Source: Streptomyces sp. ISL-87 | GTDB taxonomy: Bacteria; Actinomycetota; Actinomycetes; Streptomycetales; Streptomycetaceae | Assembly (NCBI RefSeq): GCF_018614095.1 | Contig: NZ_JAGGOY010000032.1 | Span: 38,323 to 102,322, forward strand | Direction of reading: 5' to 3' | Length of the DNA: 64,000 nt | In this document: piece after piece, positions 33,762 through 42,004 of the stretch | Layout of the letters: every line of letters begins with the position of its first letter | Position numbering within the stretch: the stretch's first letter is position 1 | Made by a program: the position numbers and the translations under genes | Notes under the pieces: model-generated | Databases searched by the model: none | What the model was told of the DNA's origin: nothing | Seen by the model: only the letters and a program-made list of their open reading frames with translations

Positions 33762-34748
33762 ATGAGCGCACCCGCCACTCCACGCCCCACCCCCTCCCCG
33801 CCGACGACGCCGAACCGCCGGGGCGCCACCGCCACAGGCGCCGGCACAGGCACCGGCACCACCACCGGCACCCGCACCGGCCTGGACTGGCGCCTGCGCT
33901 TCGCGCTCCTCTCGGTGATCTGGGGCTTCAGCTTCCTCCTGATCAAGGTGGGCACGGAGGCGTACGCGCCCTTCCAGGTCGCTTTCGGCCGGGTCCTCTT
34001 CGGTGCGCTCGCCCTCCTCGCCGTGCTCCTGTTCCGCCGCGAGCCCCTCCCCCGCGGCCGGCGCACCTGGGCCCACCTGACGGTGGCTGCGCTCCTGCTC
34101 AACACCGCCCCGTTCTCCCTGTTCGCCTATGCGGAACTGAGCATTCCGTCCAGCCTGGCGGGCATCTGCAACGCGACCTCGCCGCTGTGGGGCATGGCGC
34201 TGTCGATGGTCGCGCTGTCCGAGGACCGCCCGACGCGCCGCCGCTTCGCGGGCCTGGGCCTGGGTTTCCTCGGCGTGCTGACCGTCCTCGGCGCGTGGCA
34301 GGGCTTCTCGGGCGTGGACGCCAAGGGCACCGCTCTCGCGCTGCTGGCCTCGCTGTGCTACCCGATCGGCTGGATCTACGTCCGCCGCACCCTGGCGTCC
34401 GCCCCTGGCTCCCCGGTGGCCCTGACCGGTGCGCAGCTCCTGATCTCCACGCTCCAACTTCTCCTGGTCAGCACCCTCTTCACCTCCGCCCCGGCCGGCT
34501 TCCCCCTGTGGCCCACCCTCTCGGTGATCGCCCTGGGCGCGCTCGGCACGGGCATGGCCCTGCAGATGCAGTACGGCCTGGTGGCGGAGGTCGGCCCGAC
34601 CACCGCCCAGATGGTCACGTACTTCATCCCGGTCATCGCCACGACGGCCGGCGTCCTGCTGCTGGGCGAACAGCTCCACTGGAACACCCCGGTGGGCGCG
34701 GCCATCGTCCTGGCCGGCGCGGCCCTCACCCAAACCCGCCGCGAATAG
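33762..34748 (+). CDS. EamA-type (DMT) exporter
   Basis: A 328-residue transporter with ten helices in two EamA repeats (FALLSVIWGFSFLLIKVGTE; the second repeat ends with PTTAQMVTYFIPVIATTAGV and LLGEQLHWNTPVGAAIVLAG). The N-terminus is a Pro/Thr/Gly-rich cytoplasmic tail with a low-complexity GTGTGTTTGTRTG run. I chose the ATG at 33762; a TTG 36 nt upstream is possible. It is probably an amino-acid or metabolite exporter controlled by the divergent LysR protein. Confidence 0.88.
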   Translation: MSAPATPRPTPSPPTTPNRRGATATGAGTGTGTTTGTRTGLDWRLRFALLSVIWGFSFLLIKVGTEAYAPFQVAFGRVLFGALALLAVLLFRREPLPRGRRTWAHLTVAALLLNTAPFSLFAYAELSIPSSLAGICNATSPLWGMALSMVALSEDRPTRRRFAGLGLGFLGVLTVLGAWQGFSGVDAKGTALALLASLCYPIGWIYVRRTLASAPGSPVALTGAQLLISTLQLLLVSTLFTSAPAGFPLWPTLSVIALGALGTGMALQMQYGLVAEVGPTTAQMVTYFIPVIATTAGVLLLGEQLHWNTPVGAAIVLAGAALTQTRRE

Positions 34749-34870
34749 CCCGGCCGGCAGGCCGACGGACGGGCAGGCCGGGACACGGGAGCCGGGAGCC
34801 GAGGCGGCAACCCCCAGTTCCCCACCCCGCCGGCCGGGGCCGGCCCCTGGTGCACGGAGGGAGCGGGGGG

Positions 34871-36202
34871 TCAGTCGAAGCGGCCGCCGACCACCGGGCG
34901 TACCGCCGTGGCCAGCGCGTCCGCGAGCCCCGCCACCTCCCCGATCCGCAACCCGGACACGGTCACCCGCACGCCCGGCCCCGACTCCACCCGGAACCGG
35001 CGGCCCGGAGCCACCCCCCACCCCGAGGCCATGAGCCTCGTCACCACCCCGGTCTCATCGGCAACCGGCACCCACACGTTCATCCCGGTGCGCCCATGGG
35101 CCCGCACCCCCCGCTCCAGCAGCGCCGCGACCAGCCCGTCGCGCCGCTCCCCGTACGACCGGGCCACCGCCGCCCGGTCCACCGCGTCCCCGGTCCACAG
35201 CTCCACCACCGCGTACTGGAGCAGCCGACTCACCCACCCGGGCCCCAGCCGCTGCCGCCCCCGCACCCGGTCGAGCGTCACCGCGTCGCCCGTCAGCACC
35301 GCGAGCCGCAGGTCCGGCCCGTACGCCTTCGCGGTGGAACGGGCCAGCGCCCAGTGCCGCGTCACACCGCCGAGCGCATGCAACGGCACATCGACGATGC
35401 CGTGCCCGTGATCGTCCTCGACCACCAGCGCCTCCGGATGCCGCGTCAGCACCGCCCGCAGCTCGGCCGCACGCCCCGCGCTCACCGCCGCCCCCGTCGG
35501 GTTCTGCGCCCGCGACGTCACCACCAGGGCTCGCGCCCCCTCCCGCAGCGCCCGCTCGACCTCCGCGGCCACCGGCCCCTCGTCGTCCACCGCCACCGGT
35601 ACCACCCGAAGGCCCAGCGCCGCCGCCAGGTCCAGCACGCTCCCCCATCCCGGGTCCTCGATGGCGATCGCGTCCCCCGGCCGCAGATGCCCGGACAGCA
35701 CCCGCTCGATCCCGTCCAGCGCACCCGAGGTCACCGCCATCGGCCCGTCCGGCACCCCGTCCGCGTCGAAACCGGCCCGGGCCAGCCGTGCCAGCTCCGG
35801 CACCACCGGGTCGTCCCCGTACAGCGTCGGCGCCTGCGCGTACCGCTCCGCGGCGACGGCCAGCGCCCTGTCGAGCGGAGGCAGTAGCCGCACATCCGGG
35901 TTGCCCGAGGCCATGTTCCGCACCCCGGGCGGCATCGCCATCCGCAGTTCGTCCCTCGGCGCGCTGGCCGGCCGCCCGCGCACCCTGCTGCCGCGCCGCC
36001 CGTCCGTTTCGATCACCCCGCGCTCGCGCAGCGTCCGGTACGCGGCGGCCACGGTGTTCGGGTTCACCCCCAGCACACCGGCCAGCTCCCGCATCGGCGG
36101 CAACAGCGCCCCCGGCGCGAGCGCGCCCGATCCCACACCCGCTTCGACACTGGCCGCGATATCCGATGCGCGGCGCCCGGTAATCCGATAGTCTCCTAGC
36201 AC
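34871..36202 (-). CDS. MocR-type regulator (GntR HTH fused to PLP aminotransferase fold)
   Basis: A 443-residue MocR-family protein. A GntR-type winged helix (~10-75: LAPGALLPPMRELAGVLGVN, NTVAAAYRTLRERGVIETDG) is joined to a fold-type I aminotransferase domain (~90-440). PLP-site residues are visible: SRAQNPTGAAVS, VVEDDHGHGIVD (Asp for the pyridine nitrogen) and ARSTAKAYGPDLRLAV (Schiff-base Lys). The GTG start at 36202 lies within a candidate operator and has no ribosome site, so the mRNA is probably leaderless. It is divergent from a PNPOx-like gene, the usual MocR target arrangement. Confidence 0.88.
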   Translation of the reverse strand: MLGDYRITGRRASDIAASVEAGVGSGALAPGALLPPMRELAGVLGVNPNTVAAAYRTLRERGVIETDGRRGSRVRGRPASAPRDELRMAMPPGVRNMASGNPDVRLLPPLDRALAVAAERYAQAPTLYGDDPVVPELARLARAGFDADGVPDGPMAVTSGALDGIERVLSGHLRPGDAIAIEDPGWGSVLDLAAALGLRVVPVAVDDEGPVAAEVERALREGARALVVTSRAQNPTGAAVSAGRAAELRAVLTRHPEALVVEDDHGHGIVDVPLHALGGVTRHWALARSTAKAYGPDLRLAVLTGDAVTLDRVRGRQRLGPGWVSRLLQYAVVELWTGDAVDRAAVARSYGERRDGLVAALLERGVRAHGRTGMNVWVPVADETGVVTRLMASGWGVAPGRRFRVESGPGVRVTVSGLRIGEVAGLADALATAVRPVVGGRFD

Positions 36203-36226
36203 AAACCCAAGTATGCACTAGTACAA
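36196..36226. promoter_or_regulatory. Direct repeat operator for the MocR protein
   Basis: CTAGCACAA (36196-36204) and CTAGTACAA (36218-36226) start 22 bp apart, about two DNA turns, in the 37-bp gap between the divergent MocR and split-barrel genes. MocR proteins commonly bind direct repeats spaced this way. The first repeat overlaps the MocR start codon. Confidence 0.6.
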
Positions 36227-36239
36227 CGGAGCCCGCACC

Positions 36240-36932
36240 ATGAGCGCCACCACCGAGACGCACGAGACGAACGAGACGCCCGCGGCGTACGAGCCCACCG
36301 ACCGCACCGTCCCGAGCCGCTCCCGCGACCGGGCGCGCTACGACCGCGAGACGGTGCACTCGATACTCGACCAGGCCTACCTCTGCCACCTCGGCTTCGT
36401 CCGCGACGGCGCGCCGGTGGTCCTGCCGACCCTGTTCGGCCGGGTCGGCGAGACCCTCTACATCCACGGCTCGACCGGCTCCCGCCCGCTCCTCGCCGCC
36501 GGCAAGGCGGACCCGGGGCTGCCCGTCTGCTTGACCGTGACGCACGTGGACGGCCTGGTGCTGGCCCGCTCGGCCTTCCACCACTCGATCAACTACCGCT
36601 CGGTGGTCGTGCACGGCACCGCCTACGAGGTCACCGACGAGGCGGAGCGCCGGATGGCCCTCGACGCCCTGGTCGACCACGTCGTGCCGGGCCGCTCGGC
36701 CGATTCCCGGCCGGCCAACGCCAAGGAGCTCGCGGCCACGGCCGTGATCCGCCTGGACCTCAACGAGGTGTCCGCGAAGCTCCGTACCGGCGGCCCGAAC
36801 GACGACGCCGAGGACCTGGCCCTGCCCTACTGGTCGGGCGTGGTCCCCGTCGTGCCGGCGTACGGAACCCCCGTCCCGGCCGCCGACCTGGCCCCGGGCA
36901 TCGCCACCCCGGACTACCTCGCGGCGCTCTGA
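36240..36932 (+). CDS. FMN-binding split-barrel protein (NimA/PNPOx-like)
   Basis: A 230-residue protein: a charged ~30-residue lead, then [40 protein letters not shown] and [18 protein letters not shown], as in pyridoxamine-5'-phosphate-oxidase-like and nitroimidazole-resistance families. FMN or F420 binding is expected. It is divergent from the MocR gene and probably controlled by it, which fits a role linked to vitamin B6 or an amino acid, though relatives do varied redox chemistry. The 3' end overlaps the convergent EamA gene by 19 bp. Confidence 0.82.
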   Translation: MSATTETHETNETPAAYEPTDRTVPSRSRDRARYDRETVHSILDQAYLCHLGFVRDGAPVVLPTLFGRVGETLYIHGSTGSRPLLAAGKADPGLPVCLTVTHVDGLVLARSAFHHSINYRSVVVHGTAYEVTDEAERRMALDALVDHVVPGRSADSRPANAKELAATAVIRLDLNEVSAKLRTGGPNDDAEDLALPYWSGVVPVVPAYGTPVPAADLAPGIATPDYLAAL

Positions 36933-37945
36933 CCGGCTCCCTGACCGGCGCTCCGACCGGCTCCCTGACCAGCGCTCCGACTGGAGCTCTGACCGGAGCT
37001 GTCAGCCCTGGCGACGGGCCGCACCCGCGGCCCGTCCGCCGGGCGCCGCGCCTCGGCCGCGATGAGCGCGCCCACGGCCGTCAGCAGCAGTACGGTGCCC
37101 AGCACCACGGCGGCCGTCAGCCGCTCCCCGAGCACCAGGACGGCGATCACCGCCGCGCTCACCGGCTCGATCAGCATGATCACGGACACGGTCGCGGCCC
37201 GCACCGAGGCGGCCCCGGTGAAGTAGAGCCCGTAGGCCAGGGCGGTCGGCACGGTGGCGACGTACACCAGCAGCCAGAGCACCCGCCCGAGTTCGGCGGT
37301 GTGCGGAAGCAGCCCCTCCACCGCGGCGAGCGGCAGCAGACACACCGACCCCACCCCGACCGACCACGCGGTCGTGACCAGCGGGTCCCCGCCCGCTCCG
37401 CGCTGCCCGAGCCACCGGGCCCGGAGAGTCATCCCGGCGTACCCGGCGGCCGACAGCAGCGCCCAGCCGACCCCGAGCGGCCGGACCTCGCCGCCCCCGC
37501 TGCCCAGTACCAGCACGGCCAGCCCGCCGAGCGCCCCGACGACGGCGACGGCCCCGCCCCGGCCGAGCCGCTCGCCCATCCAGTACCGCGCCCCGAGCGC
37601 GATCAGCACCGGCCCGGCGCCGAGGGTGACCACGGTGCCGACCGCGAGGCCGGTCTCGCGCACGGCGCCGAAGTAGGCGGCCTGGAAGACGGTGAACATC
37701 AGGCCGGTCCCGATCAGCGACGCCACCGACGGGCGCGGACGCCTCGGTCCTCGGGGCCGGGGCACGGCGAGCACCGCGAGCAGCACCACCAGCCCGCCGG
37801 CGCACCGCCAGAACGACAGGGCGAGGGGGCCGAGGTCACTGGCCAGGAAGAGCAGGGAGGCCGCCACTCCGGCGGTGCCCCAGGCGGCTCCGGCGACGAC
37901 GAGGTACAGCAGACTGCGCCCTGAAGCGGGCGAATGGTTCGACAC
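36914..37945 (-). CDS. EamA-type (DMT) exporter with repetitive tail
   Basis: A 343-residue ten-helix transporter: [20 protein letters not shown] at the start, [40 protein letters not shown] near helix 9. After helix 10 there is a ~35-residue tail of Ser/Gln/Gly/Ala repeats ([17 protein letters not shown]) encoded by imperfect tandem DNA repeats. The GTG start at 37945 is assigned by family length. Substrate unknown; relatives export amino acids or purines. Confidence 0.85.
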   Translation of the reverse strand: MSNHSPASGRSLLYLVVAGAAWGTAGVAASLLFLASDLGPLALSFWRCAGGLVVLLAVLAVPRPRGPRRPRPSVASLIGTGLMFTVFQAAYFGAVRETGLAVGTVVTLGAGPVLIALGARYWMGERLGRGGAVAVVGALGGLAVLVLGSGGGEVRPLGVGWALLSAAGYAGMTLRARWLGQRGAGGDPLVTTAWSVGVGSVCLLPLAAVEGLLPHTAELGRVLWLLVYVATVPTALAYGLYFTGAASVRAATVSVIMLIEPVSAAVIAVLVLGERLTAAVVLGTVLLLTAVGALIAAEARRPADGPRVRPVARADSSGQSSSRSAGQGAGRSAGQGAGQSAAR

Positions 37946-38108
37946 GTGAAGTCTCCGCGCATGCGTGAAGGATGAAAGATGCAGGTCATCGCTTCGCGGG
38001 CAGCGCTCACCCGCCCGGGTACTCCCGGGCCGGGTGCTCGTCGTGTGTGGCAGCCGCCCGCGCTAGGCGGCGGGAGGCGGAAGCACGGTCGAAAGCATGA
38101 TCGCCACC

Positions 38109-39065
38109 CTAGGCCGTCGTCGTCTCGCGGTCCAGTACGACCGGATCCGCCGCCCCCGGCGGGGTCGGCCGGGCCGACTGGGCGATGAAGGCCCCGGTCA
38201 GCACCAGCGCACCGCCCACGATCTGCGGTGTCGAGAGGTGCTCGCCCAACAGCACCCACGCCAGCACGGTGGCGATGACCGCCTCGAGGCAGGCCACGAC
38301 ACCCGCCACCTGAGGCGAGAGCTTGCGCACCGAGACCACCCCGGTCAGGTACGCGAAGACGGTCGCGATCAGGATCACCCAGCCCAGCAGCACCAGCGCG
38401 GGCAGCGCGGTGTCGCCCATCGCGGCCTGCCCGCCCAGCACCTGCCAGTCCATCTCCCAGGGCCGGGCGATGACCGTCATCACCAGGGCCCCGACGATCA
38501 TGCCGTACGCGATCACGCCGAGCGGGTCGGGAACGTCGTCCCCGTCCGTGCCCTGGTCGGCGAAGACGAAGTAGAAGGCCTGGCAGCAGGCCGCGGCGAT
38601 GCCGAGCAGCACGCCGAGCGGGTCCAGGCTCAGCCCGGCCCAGATCTCGACCACACAGGCGAGGCCCACGACGGCCACCGCGGCGCCGGCCGCGGCCGCC
38701 CGCGTGACCGGCTTGCGCTGTACGAAGCGGATGTAGCCGAGCAGCAGCGCCGGGCCCAGGTACTCCAGAAGCAGGGCCACGCCCACCGGGATCCGGGACA
38801 GGGAGGCGAAGTAGAAGGCCTGGACCCCGGCGACGGCGACGAGCCCGAAGCCGGCCAGCAGGAGGGGCTTGCGTCGCACGAGATCGCGGTGCCGCCAGGC
38901 CAGCGGGGACAGCACGAGGGCCGCCCCGGCCACCCTGAGCCAGACCATGTGCAGCGGGTCCAGACCCGCCTCGATCAGCGGCTTCGCCGCGACACCCGAA
39001 CCACCGAACGCACACGCCGAGACGAGGGCGAGGCCCAGTCCGGCGTTCTTCCCTGACGCTTGCAT
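38109..39065 (-). CDS. EamA-type (DMT) exporter
   Basis: A 318-residue transporter with two EamA repeats: LGLALVSACAFGGSGVAAKP at the start, RIPVGVALLLEYLGPALLLG (typical of RhtA-like exporters), and LSPQVAGVVACLEAVIATVL with LLGEHLSTPQIVGGALVLTG at the end. It is tandem with another EamA gene but 163 bp away, so it may be transcribed separately. RhtA-like members export homoserine/threonine; that would be a guess here. Confidence 0.85.
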   Translation of the reverse strand: MQASGKNAGLGLALVSACAFGGSGVAAKPLIEAGLDPLHMVWLRVAGAALVLSPLAWRHRDLVRRKPLLLAGFGLVAVAGVQAFYFASLSRIPVGVALLLEYLGPALLLGYIRFVQRKPVTRAAAAGAAVAVVGLACVVEIWAGLSLDPLGVLLGIAAACCQAFYFVFADQGTDGDDVPDPLGVIAYGMIVGALVMTVIARPWEMDWQVLGGQAAMGDTALPALVLLGWVILIATVFAYLTGVVSVRKLSPQVAGVVACLEAVIATVLAWVLLGEHLSTPQIVGGALVLTGAFIAQSARPTPPGAADPVVLDRETTTA

Positions 39066-39075
39066 CGGGCCATCA

Positions 39076-39173
39076 TGACAGGGCCCGTCAGTAGCGTCAC
39101 AGGCGTGACACCTGTTGAGACACGGCCGAGACCCACCGTGACCGGGCCCGCAATTTCTGACAGGTCGTCAGTA
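39076..39173. promoter_or_regulatory. Repeated TGACAGG-CGTCAGTA elements
   Basis: TGACAGGGCCCGTCAGTA (39076-39093) and TGACAGGTCGTCAGTA (39158-39173) are imperfect palindromes of the TGAC-GTCA kind in the gap between the EamA and SRPBCC genes. The arrangement suggests two sites for one dimeric regulator acting on the divergent pair. Confidence 0.5.
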
Positions 39174-39236
39174 TTGAATGTTCCACCCGCCGGGACTACG
39201 TTCCGCCGCACGTACCCGACGAGAAGGGGTGGTCGC

Positions 39237-39665
39237 ATGGCCGAAGTCACCGCGGAATCACGCATCGAGGCGCCCGCCGCGAAGCTCTGGGCCCAGCTGA
39301 CGGACTGGGCGGCGTACGGCCAGTGGAGCATGACCCACACCAACTTCCCCAAGGGCGGCCCCGAGACCCTCGCGGTCGGGGCCACCTTCGAGGAGAACAT
39401 GAAGATGATGGGCTTCCCGGCCGAGGTCGCCTGGACCGTCTCGGAGCTGGAGACCGAACGCCTCTTCGCCATCACCGGCAAGGGGCCGATGGGCGTGGCC
39501 ATCCTCACCCGGTACACCCTGACCCCGGACGGCGACGCCACCACGGTGCGGATCGACGGGGAGTTCAACGGAGCCGCCGTCTCCCTGATGGCGGGCAAGC
39601 TCAAGGACTCCGCCACCGCCGCGCTGAACGAGTCGCTGCGCAAGCTGGCCGGCCTGGTCGCCTGA
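39237..39665 (+). CDS. SRPBCC-family protein
   Basis: A 142-residue helix-grip (START-like) protein: AEVTAESRIEAPAAKLWAQL, TDWAAYGQWSM, then TFEENMKMMGFPAEVAWTVS and a long C-terminal helix (LMAGKLKDSATAALNESLRK). The fold holds hydrophobic ligands; some members are cyclases, others polyketide or lipid binding. The ATG at 39237 has GAGAAGGGG upstream. A strong terminator separates it from the convergent PadR gene. Confidence 0.85.
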   Translation: MAEVTAESRIEAPAAKLWAQLTDWAAYGQWSMTHTNFPKGGPETLAVGATFEENMKMMGFPAEVAWTVSELETERLFAITGKGPMGVAILTRYTLTPDGDATTVRIDGEFNGAAVSLMAGKLKDSATAALNESLRKLAGLVA

Positions 39666-39703
39666 CCCGGCCCGCACGCATCCATATGTACGCCAGCACG
39701 TAC

Positions 39704-39743
39704 GCCGGCGCGCCCCGCGAGGTTTCCCGCGGGGCGCGCCGGC
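39704..39743. terminator. Bidirectional hairpin terminator
   Basis: A perfect 16-bp stem (GCCGGCGCGCCCCGCG and its complement) with an 8-nt loop between the convergent SRPBCC and PadR genes. Confidence 0.88.
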
Positions 39744-39759
39744 TGACATACCGGCCGGC

Positions 39760-40380
39760 TCAGTGCTCGTCGGCCAGGATCAGGTAGAGCTTCTTGCGGG
39801 CGTCGTTGATCACCGCGACGGCCTTGTCCCGCTGCTCGGGCGAGCCGGTCTTCCAGACCTGCGCGAAGGCCTCCATCAGGCCGAAGCCGGCCGTGCGGAT
39901 CTCGCTCATCGCCTCGCGGTCGAAGCCGCGCCCCGCTTCTTCCCAGGGGGCCGCGGAGCCCGCCTCGGCCTCGGTGCGCCCGGCGTCGGTGAGCGTGAAC
40001 AGCTTCTTGCCGCCCTCGCTCTCGCTGGTGATGAGCCCTTCGTCCTCGAGCAGCTGGAGGGTCGGGTAGACCGAGCCCGGGCTGGGCTTCCAGGCCCCGC
40101 CGCTGCGCTCGCTGATCTCCTGGATCATCTCGTAGCCGTGCATCGGCCGGTCGGCGAGCAGCGCCAGGATCGAGGCGCGCACGTCCCCCCGCCTGGCCCG
40201 GCCCCGCGGTCCGCCGCGGCCGCCCCGCCCACCGAAGGGGCCGCCACCGAAGGGCGGTCCGAACGGCCCGAAGGCGGCGCGCCGCCCCTGGAACTCCTCC
40301 CGACGGTCCGGCCCGCAGTGGCCGTGGCCCCGTCCGTGTTCATGCCCGTGGCCGTGTCCGTGCTGTCCGCGTGAACGCAT
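39760..40380 (-). CDS. PadR-family regulator with histidine-rich N-terminus
   Basis: A 206-residue PadR protein. Residues 7-22 are HGHGHGHEHGRGHGHC, followed by a Gly/Pro/Phe/Arg-rich linker to ~68. The PadR winged helix is at about 70-140: RASILALLADRPMHGYEMIQ, PSPGSVYPTLQLLEDEGLIT, LFTLTDAGR. A C-terminal helical dimer region ends KKLYLILADEH. The ATG at 40380 has AAAGGAG 7 nt upstream, so I prefer it to an ATG 27 nt earlier. The His/Cys run could bind nickel, zinc or copper and make the repressor metal-responsive. Confidence 0.85.
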   Translation of the reverse strand: MRSRGQHGHGHGHEHGRGHGHCGPDRREEFQGRRAAFGPFGPPFGGGPFGGRGGRGGPRGRARRGDVRASILALLADRPMHGYEMIQEISERSGGAWKPSPGSVYPTLQLLEDEGLITSESEGGKKLFTLTDAGRTEAEAGSAAPWEEAGRGFDREAMSEIRTAGFGLMEAFAQVWKTGSPEQRDKAVAVINDARKKLYLILADEH

Positions 40381-40483
40381 GACTGCGCTCCTTTCGTCAT
40401 TGGTCATTCGTCGGTCCTGTCGTCGGGGCCCATGCCATCGGCTCCGATGCCTCAACTATCGCTGATCGGTCGCGATGCGTCAA

Positions 40484-40493
40484 CGATATATCG
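40484..40493. promoter_or_regulatory. Candidate PadR operator
   Basis: The palindrome CGATATATCG lies about 105 bp upstream of the PadR start, next to other half-sites (ATCGCTGATCGGTCGCGAT). A/T-centred palindromes of this kind are typical PadR targets. It is inferred from position and symmetry. Confidence 0.4.
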
Positions 40494-40535
40494 GAAACTA
40501 ACTTACGACTGGGCCAGCAAGCCCCGATCGGTTGT

Positions 40536-40578
40536 GACCTGTGCCAGTGAACGTTGACCGATTGCCCGTGAAGGATGA
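40536..40578 (+). repeat. 43-bp inverted repeat A, left end of the SUMF1 element
   Basis: Starts GACCTGTGCCAGTGAACG and ends GTGAAGGATGA. It matches the reverse complement of 41473-41515 at 39 of 43 positions. The pair bounds a ~980-bp segment holding only the SUMF1-domain gene. Confidence 0.8.
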
Positions 40579-40656
40579 CGACTTGCAGATTCGTTTCAGC
40601 CAAGAACGACGTTGGTGGTGGTTCGCACTGGCAGGTCTCGTTAGGATCTCCTGATC

Positions 40657-41328
40657 ATGGACGTGATGACGGGGAACGAGATGATCGCCATCCCGCCGGG
40701 GCAGGTGACGCTGTCGGACCGGCGGACACAGCGCAGTTGGTCGGTCGAGCTTGCGCCCTACCAGCTCGCGGCATCCCCGGTCACCCAGGCGTTGTACGCA
40801 CAGATCACAGGCCAGCGGCCGAGTACCACCCCTGGGGACCAGTTGCCCGTCGAGTGCGTCTCCTGGTGGGACGCGGCGCGGTTCTGCAACGCCCTGTCCC
40901 AGTGCGCCGGGTTCACGCCCGCGTACCACTTCCGTGCCGAGGGCGAAGGTATCGAGTGGGACGCGTCCGCCGACGGGTATCGACTGCCGACCGAAGCCGA
41001 GTGGGAGCACGCCTGCCGTGCCGGTACTGCAGGACCGCGTTATGGGGAGCTCGACGAGATCGGCTGGTACCGCGGTAACTCGCACGAGCGCATCCACGAG
41101 GTGGGCGGCAAACGCCCCAACTCGTTGGGGCTTTACGACATGCTCGGCAACGTCTGGGACTGGTGCTGGGACGTCTACGACGCCGAGGTCTATGGCGCCT
41201 ACCGGGTGCTCCGTGGCGGTGGTTGGTTCGATGAGCACTGGAGTTGCCGGGCCTCCGCGCGGCGCCGCAGCCACCCGACTTTCCAGGTCGACGACGTAGG
41301 CTTCCGCATCGCGCGTTCCCTCGTGTGA
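40657..41328 (+). CDS. SUMF1/FGE-sulfatase domain protein
   Basis: A 223-residue protein made almost entirely of a formylglycine-generating-enzyme-like domain: EMIAIPPGQVTLSDRR, PVECVSWWDAARFCNALSQC, YRLPTEAEWEHACRAGT, LYDMLGNVWDWCWDVYDAEV and RVLRGGGWFDEHWSCRASAR. True FGE has two copper/thiol cysteines in the last motif; here the first is replaced by Asp and only the Cys of SCR remains, so sulfatase activation is unlikely. Related SUMF domains serve in iron-dependent enzymes and in retroelement or effector proteins. The gene sits alone between 43-bp inverted repeats. Confidence 0.85.
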   Translation: MDVMTGNEMIAIPPGQVTLSDRRTQRSWSVELAPYQLAASPVTQALYAQITGQRPSTTPGDQLPVECVSWWDAARFCNALSQCAGFTPAYHFRAEGEGIEWDASADGYRLPTEAEWEHACRAGTAGPRYGELDEIGWYRGNSHERIHEVGGKRPNSLGLYDMLGNVWDWCWDVYDAEVYGAYRVLRGGGWFDEHWSCRASARRRSHPTFQVDDVGFRIARSLV

Positions 41329-41472
41329 CGACCGGTTCCCGCCCGTCCTCAGACGCAATGTCCGCCGATCGGACGGCCTGGGCCCGATCATCTGAGACAT
41401 CGAGCGAATCGGACCCGTTCCGTCGAGACATGGACCAGATCGTCAGATTCAGTGGCACAAACTAACGTTGAT

Positions 41473-41515
41473 CATCCTTCGGTGGCAATCGATCAACGTT
41501 CACTGGCACAGGTCA
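41473..41515 (-). repeat. 43-bp inverted repeat B, right end of the SUMF1 element
   Basis: Inverted copy of 40536-40578 (39 of 43 positions). It lies 144 bp after the SUMF1 stop. The first 24 bases of the repeat are the best conserved, as expected for a transposase-binding end. Confidence 0.8.
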
Positions 41516-41519
41516 GTTG

Positions 41520-41557
41520 ACCTGTGACAGCGAACCTTGATCTGTTGCCACCGAAGA
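41520..41557 (+). repeat. Third, diverged copy of the same end sequence
   Basis: GACCTGTGACAGCGAACC and onward to GTTGCCACCGAAG resembles repeat A in the same orientation. Head-to-head with repeat B it makes an imperfect palindrome around CAGGTCAGTTGACCTG. It probably is the solo end of another related element. Confidence 0.6.
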
Positions 41558-41692
41558 AGTGGTGATGCCTGTGACCTGCAGCGACCAGAAGAACTGAGAC
41601 GCTGTGACGCTGGAAATCTCAGTGAATCTGGTCCCGGACGCACGGTTGCCCGGTGCCGTCTCAGTTGATCTGGTCCGTCGCTGCTGTTCCGG

Positions 41693-41875
41693 TTAGGGCC
41701 GGAGCTTCCGTGCCTGCGGGTCGAAGCAGTTGAGGTCCATCGACGCAGCAACCTCCGCCGCATAGGCAGACGCTTCCTCGGCCATGCTCCAGCGCATGGG
41801 GAAGTAGATCAGCGGGCTGCTGGCCTCCCCGATCACATAGTGGCGCGTGCTGTTCACCGAGACGCCGGATGTCAT
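41693..41875 (-). CDS. Small hypothetical protein
   Basis: A 60-residue frame with VNSTRHYVIGEASSPLIYFP, MRWSMAEEASAYAAEVAASM and a C-terminus DLNCFDPQARKLRP. I do not recognise the family. Codon bias is moderate, no clear ribosome site precedes the ATG at 41875, and the surroundings contain mobile-element ends, so it may be the tail of a larger lost gene. Confidence 0.4.
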   Translation of the reverse strand: MTSGVSVNSTRHYVIGEASSPLIYFPMRWSMAEEASAYAAEVAASMDLNCFDPQARKLRP

Positions 41876-42004
41876 TGAAGTTCGACCGGTTGCTGCTCTA
41901 CGTTCGCGGCTGTTGGGCTTGCGAGGGGCGGGACGACGGTGGCCACACCTGTACGGGCATTCGGTGACGAGGCGCTTTCGGCGTTTGAGCTAGGACGCGC
42001 CGGC

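Noticed and set aside
33762..33900. GGCACC repeats at the EamA 5' end as a regulatory element
   Set aside because: They code in frame for the Gly/Thr-rich cytoplasmic tail of the exporter.
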